A stretch of 58,092 nt of DNA. Origin: Hoylesella loescheii DSM 19665 = JCM 12249 = ATCC 15930 (GTDB lineage: Bacteria; Bacteroidota; Bacteroidia; Bacteroidales; Bacteroidaceae). Each line of letters opens with the position of its first letter. The first letter of the stretch is position 1. Location: the NCBI RefSeq assembly GCF_000378085.1, contig NZ_KB899223.1:1-58092 (forward strand), written 5' to 3'. Of the stretch, positions 46,161-54,542 are shown piece by piece. Position numbers and translations under genes: made by a program. The notes under the pieces were generated by a model that saw only the letters and a list, made by a program, of their open reading frames with translations, was not told the origin of the DNA and ran no database searches.

Positions 46161-46197
46161 AGAGGGCACTTCCTATAAGGGAGTGTCCTCTTTTTTT
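46161..46197 (+). terminator. Terminator after the TonB-dependent receptor
   Basis: AGAGGGCACTTCC and GGAGTGTCCTCT pair with a G-T wobble and a small bulge, followed by seven T. Confidence 0.8.
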
Positions 46198-46231
46198 GCT
46201 ATCTTTGCAAAGTAGAAATAAAGAAAATATT

Positions 46232-46564
46232 ATGCACATCGACTTAAATAATTTGGAAGAAACTAAGATCGTTGGTTTTAAGGGTGGACATGGTGAAATG
46301 ATCATGCGCGCCTTTGTAGACGAGAAATGCCGCATTATGCGCAACGTTTTGAAACCTGGTGCTGCAAGCGGACTGCACAAACACGAGGAAAATTGTGAGG
46401 TGGTATTCGTTTTGAGTGGTGAGGGAACATTTTATTGCGACGGCAAAAAGGAAACGGTCTTGCCCGGACAGGTGCATTATTGCCCCATGGGACACGCCCA
46501 TTATTTTGAGAACAACGGTACGGAAGACTTTGTGTTCTTCGCCATCGTACCCGAACACCATTAA
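46232..46564 (+). CDS. Small cupin-domain protein
   Basis: The 110-residue single-domain cupin has the metal-binding first motif SGLHKHEENCEVVFVLSGEG (His, His, Glu) near residues 47-66 and the second motif PGQVHYCPMGHAHYFEN near residue 80. Residue layout resembles WbuC-type cupins that accompany surface polysaccharide loci, but no such genes are near. The role is undefined. The start at 46232 (ATG) follows an ambiguous upstream extension. Confidence 0.85.
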   Translation: MHIDLNNLEETKIVGFKGGHGEMIMRAFVDEKCRIMRNVLKPGAASGLHKHEENCEVVFVLSGEGTFYCDGKKETVLPGQVHYCPMGHAHYFENNGTEDFVFFAIVPEHH

Positions 46565-46643
46565 CAATAGTGCAGCCGAGACATGTTAATACCCACACAT
46601 GCCTCATGGTTAATTACTTGTTTTCGCTATCAATAACAAGAAC

Positions 46644-47834
46644 GTGAACATCTTCTCTCGCCTCTTACTTATCTTGCTGATGTCTGCCAGCCTTGTGGCT
46701 TGCAGTCATAAGAAGCAAAACAAACCCGTGGAAACACCATGGGGCACAACGCTTGGTGCTGACAGCACAGCTTCGGCAGAGAGTGGTTTCTCGCTCAACG
46801 ACATTATCCACAACGGCGAACTCATCATGCTCACCCTCACAGGACCAGAGAATTACTACGACTATCGTGGTCGCGGAATGGGTTTGCAGTATTTGCTTTG
46901 CGAACGTTTTGCCAAAGCACTGGGTGTTTCGCTTCGGGTGGAGGTATGCAAAGACACGGCCGACTTGGTGGCTCGATTGAAAAATGGTGACGGCGACTTG
47001 GTGGCTTTCTTCTTGCCTAAAAGTGTTGAGGGTGTGGACTTTTGCGGTGCTTCGTCTGCATCAGGCGGTGGTCAATGGGCCGTTCAAAAGGGAAATGAGG
47101 CTCTGGCAGATACCTTAAACAGATGGTTTAAACCTGCTTTGATAGCAAAAATTAAGTCGGAAGAGCAATTCGCGCTCTCATCACGTAGTGTAACACGCCA
47201 TGTATATTCGCCCATGCTCGACCGAAAAGCGGGCGTTATATCGCAATACGACCATCTTTTCCAGAAGTATGCACCAACCGCTCGATGGGATTGGCGGTTG
47301 CTAGCGGCTCAATGTTATCAGGAATCCACTTTCGACCCGCAGGCTCATTCGTGGGCTGGCGCCAGGGGATTGATGCAAATTATGCCTGGCACGGCTGCTC
47401 ATTTGGGCTTGCCTGCTAGTCAAGTGCACGAGCCTGAGCCCAATGTTGCGGCGGCTACAAGACTCATCAGGGAACTGGATGGGAAGTTCAACGACATTGG
47501 CGACCGCATGGAGCGCATACGTTTTGTTCTTGCAAGCTATAATGGAGGTGCCGGACATGTGCGCGATGCAATGGCTTTGGCACGTAAATATGGTCGAAAC
47601 CCACAACGTTGGGAAGAAGTGGCTCCCTTCGTTTTACGCCTCAGCACTCCACAATTCTATAACGATCCCATCGTGAAGAACGGATATATGCGCGGCAGCG
47701 AAACAGTAGATTATGTGGAACGAATTGGTAAGCGGTGGCAACAATATTCGGGAATGGCTCCTGGCGGAATATCGGGCAGCTATGGCTCGATGGTTCCACA
47801 GCGTGCCACGAAGAAGTATCGGTTCCATCTCTAA
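46644..47834 (+). CDS. MltF-like membrane-bound lytic transglycosylase
   Basis: This 396-residue lipoprotein (GTG start, lipobox SLVACSH) has an ABC-type solute-binding domain (residues about 55-200) followed by a transglycosylase SLT domain: CYQESTFDPQAHSWAGARG near residue 233 with the catalytic Glu, GLMQIMPGTA, and VLASYNGGAGHV near residue 295. The order is that of MltF, which cleaves the MurNAc-GlcNAc bond of peptidoglycan to form anhydro-muropeptides. It is likely at the inner or outer membrane facing the periplasm. Confidence 0.92.
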   Translation: MNIFSRLLLILLMSASLVACSHKKQNKPVETPWGTTLGADSTASAESGFSLNDIIHNGELIMLTLTGPENYYDYRGRGMGLQYLLCERFAKALGVSLRVEVCKDTADLVARLKNGDGDLVAFFLPKSVEGVDFCGASSASGGGQWAVQKGNEALADTLNRWFKPALIAKIKSEEQFALSSRSVTRHVYSPMLDRKAGVISQYDHLFQKYAPTARWDWRLLAAQCYQESTFDPQAHSWAGARGLMQIMPGTAAHLGLPASQVHEPEPNVAAATRLIRELDGKFNDIGDRMERIRFVLASYNGGAGHVRDAMALARKYGRNPQRWEEVAPFVLRLSTPQFYNDPIVKNGYMRGSETVDYVERIGKRWQQYSGMAPGGISGSYGSMVPQRATKKYRFHL

Positions 47835-47905
47835 GCCATCTTTAACACCATCTCTATGCCACTTTAAGCCATCTCTAACCCATCTATCCCTTCCCCATCA
47901 AGTGC
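47835..47905. repeat. Short CCATCTCT repeats after the transglycosylase gene
   Basis: Four to five copies of words like GCCATCTTTAA, CCATCTCTA and GCCATCTCTAA follow the stop codon with a 10-11 bp spacing. This is a further, weaker example of the short-period intergenic tracts. Confidence 0.5.
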
Positions 47906-47966
47906 TGCCTTCTAAGGCATGATTTTAAATATTTCTGTAACTTTGTTTATAAAAATTCGAACATCG

Positions 47967-47997
47967 TTTGCCAAACCAAAAAAAAGTGTTACCTTTG
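47967..47997 (+). promoter_or_regulatory. Promoter of tRNA-Ser
   Basis: TTTG at 47967-47970, 19 bp, TACCTTTG at 47990-47997 form a good Bacteroidetes promoter; the tRNA begins 33 bp downstream. Confidence 0.8.
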
Positions 47998-48029
47998 CAC
48001 CGCCTCACCACAAAAGGCCATTTAATTAA

Positions 48030-48114
48030 GGAGAGATGGTAGAGTGGTCGATTACAGCGGTCTTGAAAACCGCCGTACCGAGAGGTACCGGGGGTTCGAA
48101 TCCCTCTCTCTCCG
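48030..48114 (+). tRNA. tRNA-Ser (TGA), probable ICE integration site
   Basis: The 85-nt class II tRNA has acceptor GGAGAGA/TCTCTCC, anticodon loop CTTGAAA with TGA, and a long variable arm (CCGTACCGAGAGGTACCGGG region). The integrase gene of a conjugative element starts 400 bp downstream on the same strand. The 3' part of the tRNA gene is therefore the probable attL. The partner attR is outside the window. Confidence 0.93.
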
Positions 48115-48514
48115 CTTTAGGTACTCTGAACAGACCAACAGAGAAATCCTAACAAAAACGTAAGTATCATAGCTACAAGTAGTTATGATACTTTTCTTTT
48201 ATATACATTCTTCTTCTTAGAGTACGTACAGAGGGCGTAAATACTCCCTAAATACTCTACAATGGCTACAATCTGGCTACACTTTTTGAGGCAAAATAAA
48301 AATTGTAGCCAAGAGTTCGTACAGAGTACGCATAGAGTACACGCAAATTGCTGTTATTCAAATAAATATGTCGAACTTTGCAGCGTGGTTACAGAAGTTT
48401 ATCTCGCTAATAATTCAATCTTTTGGCTACAATTCTATTAGAAGCTGGCTACAATTATTGAATTTTGGCTACAACTTTCCTTTCCATGGCTACAATTAAA
48501 CAACAGCAGCGCAA
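48115..48514. other. Integrase leader region with phased GGCTACAA repeats
   Basis: No gene. A stem-loop AAGTATCATA/TATGATACTT with T-rich tail lies at 48162-48200. GGCTACA occurs at 48264, 48275, 48425, 48447, 48467 and 48488, plus the inverted TTGTAGCC at 48303. The last four are 20-22 bp apart. Two GAGTACG/GTACAGAG words near 48220 and 48315 also repeat. They may be recombinase arm sites or regulatory sites. Confidence 0.6.
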
Positions 48515-49747
48515 ATGAAAACCATTTTCAGAGCAGTCTTCTATTTAAGAAGCAACTATGTGAACAAGGAGGGTAAAACACCCGTGATGTTGAGAATCTA
48601 TCTCAACAACGAACGACTTTCCATTGGCTCAACAGGTATTGCCGTTCAGCAGTCGCAATGGGATAGTGAAAAAGAACGGCTGAAAGGAAGGACTACAGAG
48701 GTCCTTTCTACTAATCTCGAGTTAGATAACATCCAAAGCGGATTGCAGGCTATCTTCAAAAAGTTGGAAATGACAGATGCCATTTCTTTGGAACGTATCA
48801 AGTCGGAGTATCTCGGCAAGAAAGAAGAGGTAGAAACGATGATGACACTCTTCGATAAGCACAACAAAGATATTGCTAAGCAAGTGGGCATATCTGTAAG
48901 TGCTGCCACTTTTCAGAAATATAATGTCTGCAAACGACACTTCACAACTTTCTTGCAGGATAAGTACAAACGTTCGGACATACGCTTGTCTGAACTCACC
49001 TATATTATCATACACGACTTTGATATTTATCTTCGCACAGTAGTTGGTCAGAACCCGAATACAGCCACCAAGACAATGAAGACTTTCAAGACAATTACGA
49101 TTTTAGGAAGAAAAATGGGGGTAATCCATCATGATCCTTTTCTTAATCATCGTTTTCACCTTGAGCCAGTCAATCGCGGTTTCTTAACAGATGAAGAAAT
49201 TTTGAAGATAGCCAATAAGAACCTGGGCATACAACGTTTGGAATTAGTTCGTGATTTATTCGTATTCTCGTGCTTTACAGGTTTGGCGTACATTGATGTA
49301 GCCAACCTTACTCCCGAGAATATTGTTACCCTTGATGACAAACAATGGATAATGACAAAACGACAAAAGACGAGTGTTGCAACAAATGTTCTTTTATTGG
49401 ATATTCCGAAGAATATCATTGAAAAGTATAGTGTCAAGACCTATCGTGATGGTAAACTCTTCCCAATGCTAACTAATCAGCGAACTAATTCATATCTGAA
49501 GGAAATTGCAGATATTTGTGGCATTAAAAAGGACCTAACCTTTCACATGGCTCGCCACACATTTGCAACAATGTCATTGAGTAAAGGTGTTTCAATGGAA
49601 TCAGTTTCTAAGATGCTGGGACATACCAACATTAAAACCACACAAATCTATGCCCGTATTACCAATAAGAAAATAGAACACGATATGGAACAGTTGGCGG
49701 GCAAGTTAGATAAGTTCAATGTTGCTATGGGCATCAACTCAAAATAA
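48515..49747 (+). CDS. int: Tyrosine recombinase (ICE integrase)
   Basis: The 410-residue integrase has an N-terminal arm-binding domain (residues 1-95), a SAM-like core-binding domain (about 100-220) and the catalytic domain. The catalytic residues seen are HMARHTFATM (His and Arg), LGHTNIKTTQIYAR (His and the nucleophile Tyr) and a Lys in the beta-hairpin region. The segment that normally holds the first Arg reads CFTGLAYIDVANL, with Ala in its place. IntDOT of CTnDOT also lacks this Arg. It is the first gene after the tRNA and points into the element. Confidence 0.93.
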   Translation: MKTIFRAVFYLRSNYVNKEGKTPVMLRIYLNNERLSIGSTGIAVQQSQWDSEKERLKGRTTEVLSTNLELDNIQSGLQAIFKKLEMTDAISLERIKSEYLGKKEEVETMMTLFDKHNKDIAKQVGISVSAATFQKYNVCKRHFTTFLQDKYKRSDIRLSELTYIIIHDFDIYLRTVVGQNPNTATKTMKTFKTITILGRKMGVIHHDPFLNHRFHLEPVNRGFLTDEEILKIANKNLGIQRLELVRDLFVFSCFTGLAYIDVANLTPENIVTLDDKQWIMTKRQKTSVATNVLLLDIPKNIIEKYSVKTYRDGKLFPMLTNQRTNSYLKEIADICGIKKDLTFHMARHTFATMSLSKGVSMESVSKMLGHTNIKTTQIYARITNKKIEHDMEQLAGKLDKFNVAMGINSK

Positions 49748-49772
49748 TGTACAACCCTAAACCAAGAAGATT

Positions 49773-50240
49773 ATGACAACAACAAAGAAAGAACTTTCTT
49801 ACTTCCGTTTGAAGTTAGAGAACTACCTCAGTGAGCATTTCCCAGAAATGCTGGCTGACAACCCATTCATAACGGCAAGAGCTGATGAATCCCTTACTAC
49901 CTATTGTGATGCAGTGGCACAGGGCTTCTCGCATCCCGAAGCAGAGACAATGGCAAGCGAAGTCTTATATCAAGGTTTGCATTTTTCCAAGTATGACACG
50001 CTTGTGTCTGTCTTAGAGAATGAGTTCGAGAAAGAACTACCCTCTCCTCTTCCTGAAAGACTAACACCAATGCTTCTGAAGAATAAGGCTGTGCAAAGCG
50101 TTTTCGATAAGTATGAACTGACGGACGATTTTGGTGCAAGTCCAGAGTATGAGAAACTCTACACCGAACTGACAGGGACAATCGTTTTGCTCATTGAGGT
50201 CAATGGTCTGCCAACCGTCAATAGTGAGAACATGACTTGA
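49773..50240 (+). CDS. DUF1896 family protein
   Basis: The 155-residue protein belongs to DUF1896, a small Bacteroidetes family repeatedly found on conjugative transposons. It opens with ELSYFRLKLENYLSEHFPEM and continues with RADESLTTYCDAVAQGFSHPEAETMASEVLYQ. It is helical, acidic and without a signal. Its function is unknown. It lies directly after the integrase gene with a 25-bp gap. Confidence 0.85.
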   Translation: MTTTKKELSYFRLKLENYLSEHFPEMLADNPFITARADESLTTYCDAVAQGFSHPEAETMASEVLYQGLHFSKYDTLVSVLENEFEKELPSPLPERLTPMLLKNKAVQSVFDKYELTDDFGASPEYEKLYTELTGTIVLLIEVNGLPTVNSENMT

Positions 50241-50379
50241 TGTAACACCATTGGGAGCTTTTGTAGTGTCAAGAGCCAAGATAACTATTCTTCCCCACAC
50301 GCCAAGAGTTTAGGCAAACACTTGGCTTTGTGAGGCAGAATATCTTGTAACTGCTCTTGAAACTATTAAAAGCCCCGAT

Positions 50380-50727
50380 ATGAATACAATCATCATGAAT
50401 CAAGATGTCCACACACCTGCCTTCATCAAGGCAGACGCATCGAACAAAACCGATAAAATCAAGCAGCAGTCGATTTCTCCCAAGCAAGTCCGCCGCTTCT
50501 CTTGGACACGCTTCATCGAACTCACTACCCTGCTTTCCGTCGTTATCGGTGCCATTTGGCTTATCTCGAAGATGGTAACGCCGCAAGTCGTAACTGCCGT
50601 TTCTGTCATTGCAGGTTTTCTGATACTACGTTTTATAGTCAGGGTAATTCTAAAAGTGACGTTTACGCTGCTGAGTATTCTCTTCTGGCTGGCAATTCTC
50701 TGTGCCATCCTGCTATGCGTGCTTTGA
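50380..50727 (+). CDS. Small membrane protein of the ICE
   Basis: The 115-residue protein has a polar N-terminus (about 45 residues) and three hydrophobic helices (about residues 50-63, 68-85 and 92-115) with a Lys/Arg-rich start. No family is recognised. Its first methionine could be at 50380 or five codons later. Confidence 0.5.
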   Translation: MNTIIMNQDVHTPAFIKADASNKTDKIKQQSISPKQVRRFSWTRFIELTTLLSVVIGAIWLISKMVTPQVVTAVSVIAGFLILRFIVRVILKVTFTLLSILFWLAILCAILLCVL

Positions 50728-51079
50728 GAAGCACAGTTCAGTAAAGACTTTCATGTTATTTCATCAGGTGGTTATCCCGTATTTTGAGATAGCCACCTTT
50801 TCTATTTTCCACTACGAGCGTTGCACTTTTGTTTCTTTTCCAATGCTCCACGATATGCGATGACAAGGAGACGGATGCTGTTCCCTTTTTATTCGCAAAG
50901 GTAGTACGGGTCTTGTGGCTTTCCCAAGGTCCTAAGCCGCTTGGTTTGTCTGGAAAATCTCCACACCTACGGGTTGTATTTTCCGCCAAAACCTTGTGCA
51001 AGCCCGCCCCGCTACCTCTATTTTGCTACAAAAAGGAATCAGCATACTCCGATCTTTGGACGCATAAAAAAATGTCGCT
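50728..51079. other. Non-coding region inside the ICE
   Basis: No convincing gene. The open frames in both strands have low-complexity or atypical composition. I have the impression that similar sequence occurs in other Bacteroidetes conjugative elements, so it may be a conserved leader or RNA. Confidence 0.5.
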
Positions 51080-51511
51080 ATGGATAAGCAAAAAGTAAAT
51101 ACAACATCTTCGATGAAAGAAAAAGGATATAGCTCCTCCTCTCATTACCGCATTAACCCTACGGCTGAAAAGAGTGAGCAAGTGTTGGCAATTAAGTTTG
51201 TACAATGGGATGTACTCCCTTTGGAGAGCCTTTGTAATAGCAAAGTATATCTCCTGCGTGTGAAACTCAATCGTGGCGAAATGATGAGCCGTGAAGAAAA
51301 GAATTGGTTATGTGAAGCGGTGAACTCTAACACCTATTTCCGCACAGCCGTTCCACTACAAGGCTATCGTTTTGACTTCTTTGATGTACTGAAGAAATAC
51401 CTTGTCAGTCAGTACGGACAATGGACAGAGTATTACGCACCTGACAGAACAAGCCTAAGAGCCTACCTATATGGGCGTATCAATCAGATAGTAGAAATTC
51501 CCAAGTATTAA
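51080..51511 (+). CDS. Hypothetical ICE protein (143 aa)
   Basis: The protein has no signal and no named domain that I recognise. It includes VQWDVLPLESLCNSKVYLLR and a C-terminal RAYLYGRINQIVEIP. Its position before the PcfK-like gene on the same strand suggests a mobilisation or maintenance operon. Confidence 0.65.
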   Translation: MDKQKVNTTSSMKEKGYSSSSHYRINPTAEKSEQVLAIKFVQWDVLPLESLCNSKVYLLRVKLNRGEMMSREEKNWLCEAVNSNTYFRTAVPLQGYRFDFFDVLKKYLVSQYGQWTEYYAPDRTSLRAYLYGRINQIVEIPKY

Positions 51512-51533
51512 TAACATCAAAACATATACGACA

Positions 51534-51953
51534 ATGAAAGGAACAGAACATTTCACACGGACAATAGCCGAGTATCTCAATCAGCGTGCTATGGCAGACC
51601 CCTTATTTGCCCCTAACTTGATGAAACCGAACAAGAATATCGAGGAGTGCATCACCTACATTCTTAATGAAGTGCAGAAAAGCGGTTGTAATGGCTTTGA
51701 TGATGATGAAATCTTCTCTATGGCTGTTCACTACTATGATGAAGACGATATTGAGGTGGGTAAGGCTATTTCTTGCCAAGTTGCCGTTAATCACATTGTA
51801 GAACTCACGGAGGAAGAAAAAGCCGAAGCAAGGCAGGAAGCCATTAAGCAATATCAGCGTGAGGAACTTGCCAAGTTACAGAGCCGTAACGCACGAGTGA
51901 AAAAGACTGAGAACGCAGCAACCCAAGTACAACCATCACTATTCGATTTTTAA
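51534..51953 (+). CDS. PcfK-like protein
   Basis: The 139-residue protein resembles PcfK-like proteins: it contains EYLNQRAMADPLFAPNLMKPNKNIEECITY, HYYDEDDIEVG and the acidic-basic C-terminal tail. PcfK belongs to the cassette of pCF10-type conjugation genes and occurs with PcfJ in many Bacteroidetes elements. Its exact role is unknown. It is 5 bp upstream of the PcfJ gene. Confidence 0.8.
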   Translation: MKGTEHFTRTIAEYLNQRAMADPLFAPNLMKPNKNIEECITYILNEVQKSGCNGFDDDEIFSMAVHYYDEDDIEVGKAISCQVAVNHIVELTEEEKAEARQEAIKQYQREELAKLQSRNARVKKTENAATQVQPSLFDF

Positions 51954-51957
51954 GCCT

Positions 51958-53232
51958 ATGAAACCGAGAAACAAATTTGAAAAGGCGGTTTTGGAACAAA
52001 GCAAGCATCTTCGCCCGATAACCAAGACACAAAGTAAGTGGGCATTCCGTGAGTGCATAGACCACTTCGCCTACCGCTTGCCAAAAGGTCGCACCACTTG
52101 TATGGATTGTGGGCATAGTTGGGTAATGGACAAACATAGAGAAACTTGCACTTGCCCTCATTGCAGGGCAAAGTTGCAGGTCAAGGAAACCTATGAGCGC
52201 AAGTTGCAGCAGAAGCAGTATTTCACCCTACTTACCACTTGTGGAGAGTTTCAAGTATTACGTATGTTCCTACTTATTGTGGGTATGGAGAAAGGTTACA
52301 AAGCACAAACTTCTATAATTGAGATTGGGCAATATTGGTGGAATATGCAGGGACGAAAAGCTGTGGTTGCCATACAGAGGGTATTGGGACACTATATTGA
52401 TACCTTTTCCTATTATAGTCCTATGGCGATACGCAACGATAATGAAGCCTATCAGCATATTGCCTACTCATCGATATATCCGAAGTTCAAGGTTACAGAC
52501 ATACTTCGCAGAAATGGTTTTAAGGACAATTTCTATGGCATCGTGCCTACTCAGCTTATTCCTGCATTGCTTACAGACAGCCGTGTGGAAACATTGTTAA
52601 AAGCAGGTCGCACAGACCATTTACGTTACTTTCTTGGCAACAAGAAGGCTTTTGAAGAACTATGGCAGTCCTACAAGATTGCAGTCCGTAACGGCTATGA
52701 GATAGCAGACATTTCTCTTTGGAGTGATTATGTAGATACACTTAGAAGATTAGGTAAGGATATTCATAATCCAAAATATTTATGCCCCACAGACCTTAAA
52801 GCCGAACACGACCGCAGACACGATGAACTTCTCAGAGTGCGTGAAAAGGAGGAGATAGAACAGAAGCAGCAGAAGGCAATGGAAGATGAAAAGCGTTTCA
52901 AGGAACTCAAATCCAAGTTTTTCGGTATTTGTTTCACGGACGGCACAATTCAAGTCCACGTATTAGAGAGCGTGCAAGAACATTTGGAAGAAGGTGTATC
53001 AATGCACCATTGCGTATTTTCTAATGCATACTACCTTAAGGAGGACTCCCTTATCCTTTCGGCTACCATTGAAGGTAAGCGAATAGAAACTATTGAAATG
53101 TCTTTACGAACTTTGGAAGTGGTGCAAAGTCGTGGAGTATGTAATAAAAATACGGAATACCACGAGCAGATAGTAAACCTTGTCAACGCCAATCGAGGTC
53201 TTATAAGCCGAAGAATGAAAGCTACAGCATAA
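51958..53232 (+). CDS. PcfJ-like protein
   Basis: The 424-residue PcfJ-like protein has a CxxC-CxxC zinc ribbon near residues 53-77 (TTCMDCGHSW and TCTCPHCRAKLQV). A long helical middle follows, and a C-terminal region has HHCVFSNAYYLKEDSLILSA and VQSRGVCNKN. PcfJ and PcfK are linked genes of unknown function carried on conjugative elements. The zinc ribbon suggests nucleic-acid binding. The gene starts 5 bp after the PcfK stop. Confidence 0.83.
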   Translation: MKPRNKFEKAVLEQSKHLRPITKTQSKWAFRECIDHFAYRLPKGRTTCMDCGHSWVMDKHRETCTCPHCRAKLQVKETYERKLQQKQYFTLLTTCGEFQVLRMFLLIVGMEKGYKAQTSIIEIGQYWWNMQGRKAVVAIQRVLGHYIDTFSYYSPMAIRNDNEAYQHIAYSSIYPKFKVTDILRRNGFKDNFYGIVPTQLIPALLTDSRVETLLKAGRTDHLRYFLGNKKAFEELWQSYKIAVRNGYEIADISLWSDYVDTLRRLGKDIHNPKYLCPTDLKAEHDRRHDELLRVREKEEIEQKQQKAMEDEKRFKELKSKFFGICFTDGTIQVHVLESVQEHLEEGVSMHHCVFSNAYYLKEDSLILSATIEGKRIETIEMSLRTLEVVQSRGVCNKNTEYHEQIVNLVNANRGLISRRMKATA

Positions 53233-53259
53233 AGTATGAACTATTAAATTATCAGAGAT

Positions 53260-53514
53260 ATGAAAACAGAGATTGAAAACATCATCTATAACTATGCAGA
53301 CGAGATACCGCATATTCTCATTAGGGTTATCAACGCAATAACCTTATCCGACAGCAAAGAGGAGTTAAGGTCAGCTATCAATAAAATAGCTGAAGAAACA
53401 GAACTTGACAAGTTCTTTGCCTACGGATATGGTGCGCATCACTTTTGGCTCACACATCGCAAATTATCCAATGGAAAGCCAAAGGAATACAGATTATTAA
53501 AAGTTGAATTTTAA
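53260..53514 (+). CDS. Hypothetical small ICE protein
   Basis: The 84-residue protein follows the PcfJ gene on the same strand. It is mixed alpha/beta, with IPHILIRVINAITLSDSKEE and a Tyr/Gly-rich YGYGAHHFW segment. No family is recognised. Confidence 0.6.
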   Translation: MKTEIENIIYNYADEIPHILIRVINAITLSDSKEELRSAINKIAEETELDKFFAYGYGAHHFWLTHRKLSNGKPKEYRLLKVEF

Positions 53515-53518
53515 GATT

Positions 53519-53737
53519 ATGAAGAAGAAAGTTTACAGAGTTCGGACGCAATACATCTTCGAAGGAGTGTTTGATGTGGTTGCGGAGAGCAAGGAAGACG
53601 CACGGCAGAAAGTTCTGCAAGATTGTGGGTTGGTGATGGGCAGAGGGGTTCACAGCACACTTCCCGATGAGGAAATCAATTGGGATTTTGATACCCACCC
53701 CGAAGAGCGGGTAATAGAAACAACCGAAATACCATAA
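53519..53737 (+). CDS. Small ICE protein, possibly DpnD/PcfM-like
   Basis: The 72-residue protein starts MKKKVYRVRTQYIFEGVFDV and continues AESKEDARQKVLQDCG, which resembles the DpnD/PcfM pattern of a strand followed by a charged helix. The ATG at 53519 is preferred over five codons upstream. It closes the plus-strand mobilisation cluster and a terminator follows. Confidence 0.55.
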   Translation: MKKKVYRVRTQYIFEGVFDVVAESKEDARQKVLQDCGLVMGRGVHSTLPDEEINWDFDTHPEERVIETTEIP

Positions 53738-53745
53738 TACAAATG

Positions 53746-53785
53746 AGCCACGCTACCTCAAAAATTGCGTGGCTTCTTTTCTTTT
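53746..53785 (+). terminator. Terminator after the PcfJ cluster
   Basis: AGCCACGC (53746-53753) and GCGTGGCT (53767-53774) pair perfectly, then a pyrimidine-rich tail. Immediately downstream a second pyrimidine/purine inverted repeat (CTTTG/CAAAG) surrounds 53790. Confidence 0.8.
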
Positions 53786-53852
53786 TCTTTGAACGAGCAG
53801 ACGACCAAAGAAAAGAAGCAAAAGAAAGTCGCAGAAAAAACATTTCAAATAG

Positions 53853-54542
53853 TTATAAAACTGTTAAACTTATACCTGCATACTTTTCTACATAAGAGCT
53901 AAATTCTTGTAATGCTAATATGGTTGATTCTTCGTTTATAAAAGAACTCATAGGGAAGGCATATAGAATTCGTTTATTTCCACATTCTTCTGTCTTATGG
54001 CAATGTGTAAAACTTGATTTACAGTAACGCTTAGAAAGAGCTATACTTTTAACATCCCAAATCCAATCTTTCTGTTTAGGTTTTAGTTCAAAATAGAAAA
54101 GAAGTTTTGATGCAGAATTTTCCTCAGGAATAAAGTTATCTACATCCAATCTATTATCCAATTTGCTGTCAAAATACCCTGTGTCCGATATTTGCAAAAG
54201 ACTAATGGCATATTGCTCACTACTTTCAGAAGAATTTGCCCTTTCTTTAGTGAATTTTTCTCCCAAATAATATTCAAACTCATACGAGCATAAGAAATCC
54301 CAAGCCCAATTATTTTTAGATAGTTTGAAGTATTCATTTTTACTTGATCTATAAAGAGGGTCAGAAAAATGTTTCCAGCCTCCAACTCCATTATATATAG
54401 GAGGAAAATCAAGTTTTTGGCGGATAAAATCTATTAAGTCTATCATTCTACGTTGATATTGATAGATGAGCCGATGTGCTCGTCTAACATTCAACATTGC
54501 TTCATTGAAATTATCAAGTTGGTGTTGGTTTATATTTTCCAT
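53853..54542 (-). CDS. Hypothetical protein, second gene of the AT-rich cargo module
   Basis: The 229-residue protein is not recognised. It starts with an N-terminal helical region (MENINQHQLDNFNEAMLNVR), followed by a Trp/Phe-rich middle (WAWDFLCSYEFEYYLGEKF) and an acidic C-terminal part with FYFELKPKQKDWIWDV. No membrane segment or signal is seen. The sequence is more AT-rich than the tra genes. Its ATG lies 13 bp inside the end of the nuclease-like gene, so the two are co-translated. The pair is flanked by two oppositely oriented ICE blocks. Confidence 0.7.
   Translation of the reverse strand: MENINQHQLDNFNEAMLNVRRAHRLIYQYQRRMIDLIDFIRQKLDFPPIYNGVGGWKHFSDPLYRSSKNEYFKLSKNNWAWDFLCSYEFEYYLGEKFTKERANSSESSEQYAISLLQISDTGYFDSKLDNRLDVDNFIPEENSASKLLFYFELKPKQKDWIWDVKSIALSKRYCKSSFTHCHKTEECGNKRILYAFPMSSFINEESTILALQEFSSYVEKYAGISLTVL

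Noticed and set aside
50756..51098. Overlapping frames on both strands in the ICE gap
   Set aside because: Both strands are open over the same bases with no promoter or protein family, so they look like a compositional artefact.
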